A DNA stretch of 33,746 bases from JAILLW01 sp045629045 (GTDB lineage: Bacteria > Bacillota > Clostridia > Lachnospirales > Lachnospiraceae): contig JAZQQM010000050.1 of the NCBI GenBank assembly GCA_045629045.1, forward strand, positions 1 to 33,746, written 5' to 3'. Position numbers and translations under genes: made by a program. The notes under the pieces are model-generated. The model was not told the DNA's origin and ran no database searches. It saw only the letters and a program-made list of their open reading frames with translations. The number at the start of each line of letters is the position of its first letter. Positions within the stretch are counted from its first letter, which is position 1. Below, piece after piece: positions 32,435 through 33,746 of this stretch.

Positions 32435-32947
32435 ATGAAGATGATGAGAGTATTTGCTGCTGCTTTGTGTATATTGATGACATTTTCACTGTGTTGCTGT
32501 GGTGATAAAGGGCAATTGAGCGATAAATATCTGGTCGGCTATAATTTCGGAGACAGCGGATATGATAGTAACGATAATCCCGGCAAAAAGGCCATGGAAG
32601 TAAGGATATGTTATGACGGCACAGTAGATGTGTTTGTAGTGTCATCGAATGGCAATGATTCAACTTATGATATTGCAGGAAGTTATCAGTTAACGGATGA
32701 TGAAATCAACGGGCTAACCTCAGTAATCGACCAAAGTGAACTCTTAAGCCTTAACCCAATGGAAAATGGGGATGTGTGTGACGGAGTTAATAAAATTCTC
32801 TACCTGTACGACAAGGAAGGTCTTGTGTTGAAGCGATGCGGAGGATATATGCCAAGTAACGAAAGATTCATCGAGATGTATAAAACCGTGCAGGATGTTC
32901 TACATTATGAAGAGCAGTCTCAAATATACAATAAATGGCTTGGATAA
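32435..32947 (+). CDS. Small putative lipoprotein
   Basis: 170 residues from ATG 32435, which has AAGGA seven bases upstream; an upstream ATG at 32411 is less likely. Signal peptide with core VFAAALCILMTFSL followed by three cysteines (LCCCG), the third best fitting the lipobox, then a mature domain of about 140 residues with short beta strands (AMEVRICYDGTVDVFVV) and a helix (TDDEINGLTSVIDQSELL). No named family recognised. It follows pyrD by 63 bases on the same strand without a visible terminator, so it may be in the pyr transcript, though function need not be related. Confidence 0.65.
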   Translation: MKMMRVFAAALCILMTFSLCCCGDKGQLSDKYLVGYNFGDSGYDSNDNPGKKAMEVRICYDGTVDVFVVSSNGNDSTYDIAGSYQLTDDEINGLTSVIDQSELLSLNPMENGDVCDGVNKILYLYDKEGLVLKRCGGYMPSNERFIEMYKTVQDVLHYEEQSQIYNKWLG

Positions 32948-33009
32948 AAAAGGTTCCGTTGTATCCTTATTGGGAACTGAAAAAATCCTCTTCGCTTTTT
33001 GCATCGATA

Positions 33010-33604
33010 TTAGTCATATGCTTCCATATAAAATCCGCAATCCGATGTTGTATATGACTTAACCGAATTCCCGAACAGGTCAATCATTTCATATGAAACT
33101 TCACCGCTTTGAACATGCTTCCATGCCATTTTCACCTTTTCCGCATAGTCATTTGAAACCATAAACGAATCATGGGAAGCATATATACAATCATATTCGC
33201 TTTTTAAGCCAATTAACCTATCAAGTGATTCTTCAAACAGTTCAGGGCATCGTTTCGTTCCAAACATGTATATGTGACCTGCCTGGACAGAATCTCCCGC
33301 ATATAAAACCCTCTTTACAATATCTAAAATTGCGACACTTCCCTTGGTGTGACCCGGAATATGTATAATTTTTAACGGTCTTCCGCCCAAATCGATAATA
33401 TCTCCGTCGTTTAAAGGTATCATTGCGGTATTCGGATATCTGTTTTTTACATCACATTCAACATAATCAAGGGGATGAATATAGATATTGTTAAACCCAT
33501 TTGTTCCGGAGGTGTGATCTGTGTCGCCATGTGTATTTATTAAAATTACAGGTTTATCCGTTAGATTTTGGGCAATATCGAATGCATTCGGACAATTCAT
33601 TCCA
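33010..33604 (-). pseudogene. Metallo-beta-lactamase-fold hydrolase, 5' end removed by an IS200/IS605-type insertion
   Basis: The last 195 or so residues of an MBL-fold protein: INTHGDTDHTSG (metal ligands His, Asp, His), GGRPLKIIHIPGHTKGS (third His), YAGDSV (bridging Asp) and YASHDS (final His). MBL enzymes begin with about 40-50 residues ending in a LIDTG strand before this part, and those are missing: the reading frame reaches the transposon boundary right after GMNCPN. The open frame extends four or five codons into the transposon, giving an artificial start. The second histidine of the usual HxHxDH is Asp, which occurs in some members. The gene probably encoded a hydroxyacylglutathione-hydrolase-like or related enzyme and is now broken; the other half may lie beyond the window. 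Confidence 0.72.
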
Positions 33605-33746
33605 CTGTGAAGCCTCACACGACTAAAGTCGCGTGCTTCCTAAAGGTGTCTTGCGACACCTGCTCGCTTTAGGCGAGCGGACTACGTTTCTACCATACGG
33701 CTAAAACTCAGTATTTTATATCTATGCAGATATAAGTACCGCATTT
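33605..33746 (-). mobile_element. Right end of an IS200/IS605-type element (TnpB-type guide RNA region)
   Basis: On the minus strand this stretch holds AGCCGTATGGTAGAAACG, then GCTCGC-CTAAA-GCGAGC, then GGTGTC-GCAA-GACACC (a GNRA-loop hairpin), then CACGCGAC-TTTA-GTCGTGTG enclosed by GAAG and GGCTTCAC. Such a series of hairpins ending in GGCTTCAC is what I know as the 3' end of TnpB-carrying IS200/IS605 elements, where it doubles as the scaffold of the guide RNA (omega/reRNA). The coding part is outside the window. The base after the element (near 33604) would begin the guide and is MBL-gene sequence. Exact boundary inferred within a few bases. Confidence 0.6.

Noticed and set aside
1..33746. 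CRISPR arrays, rRNA genes, phage structural genes, restriction-modification genes
   Set aside because: Looked for direct repeats with regular spacers and for recognisable proteins; none found in the window.

Overview
The window looks like part of the chromosome of a low-GC, Gram-positive, motile anaerobe, most likely a member of the Lachnospiraceae (Butyrivibrio/Roseburia-type). The signs are AGGAGG-type ribosome binding sites throughout, a flagellin with a cysteine-containing middle region of a kind I associate with that family, a heterodimeric (PyrD plus PyrK) dihydroorotate dehydrogenase, an ECF transporter subunit, single-protein lipoproteins and an Mrp/Mbh-like ion-pump operon. The taxon is an inference; no rRNA or marker gene is present.

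Layout. 1-133: left end of an IS3-like insertion sequence running off the edge. 166-2734 (minus): a three-gene operon of a polytopic membrane protein, a DUF3842 protein and an ECF S-component. 2899-5826 (plus): a stand-alone NRPS-like enzyme of order adenylation / carrier / condensation. 5830-6806 (minus): a decayed membrane-protein gene next to a tRNA-Arg(ACG) gene with its own promoter and terminator. 6825-11331: an accessory block bounded by two diverged direct repeats. It holds a frameshifted double-glycine-leader peptide gene, two anchored surface proteins, a DUF3592 protein and, just past the second repeat, a 52-residue exported peptide whose last codons form its own terminator. 11413-13306: a HAD phosphatase, a 343-bp MITE-like element with 33-bp inverted ends, a lipoprotein and a 44-residue membrane protein.

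13456-22942 (minus) is the centrepiece: ten tightly coupled genes in the order mrpE-mrpF-mrpG-DUF4040-(MbhE/MnhB fusion)-mrpC followed by four different antiporter-like subunits, with one promoter upstream. The order copies the sodium-pumping half of Mbh/Mbs complexes, but no hydrogenase or NADH module lies in the window. All four large subunits keep the TM5 glutamate and TM7 lysine needed for proton transfer. The B subunit carries a soluble N-terminal tail that starts with a motif very close to the CheY-binding peptide of FliM/FliY.

23254-33746: a truncated nuclease-like fragment, a large surface protein with InlB-type repeats, the divergent pair upp and uracil permease, flagellin with a sigma-28-type promoter, pyrK and pyrD, a small lipoprotein, and a metallo-beta-lactamase-fold gene that has lost its start to an IS200/IS605-type element whose structured right end closes the window.

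Together the recognised genes cover uracil salvage (permease and Upp), the dihydroorotate step of pyrimidine synthesis (PyrD/PyrK), secondary ion transport and motility. The accessory stretches carry most of the unexplained material.
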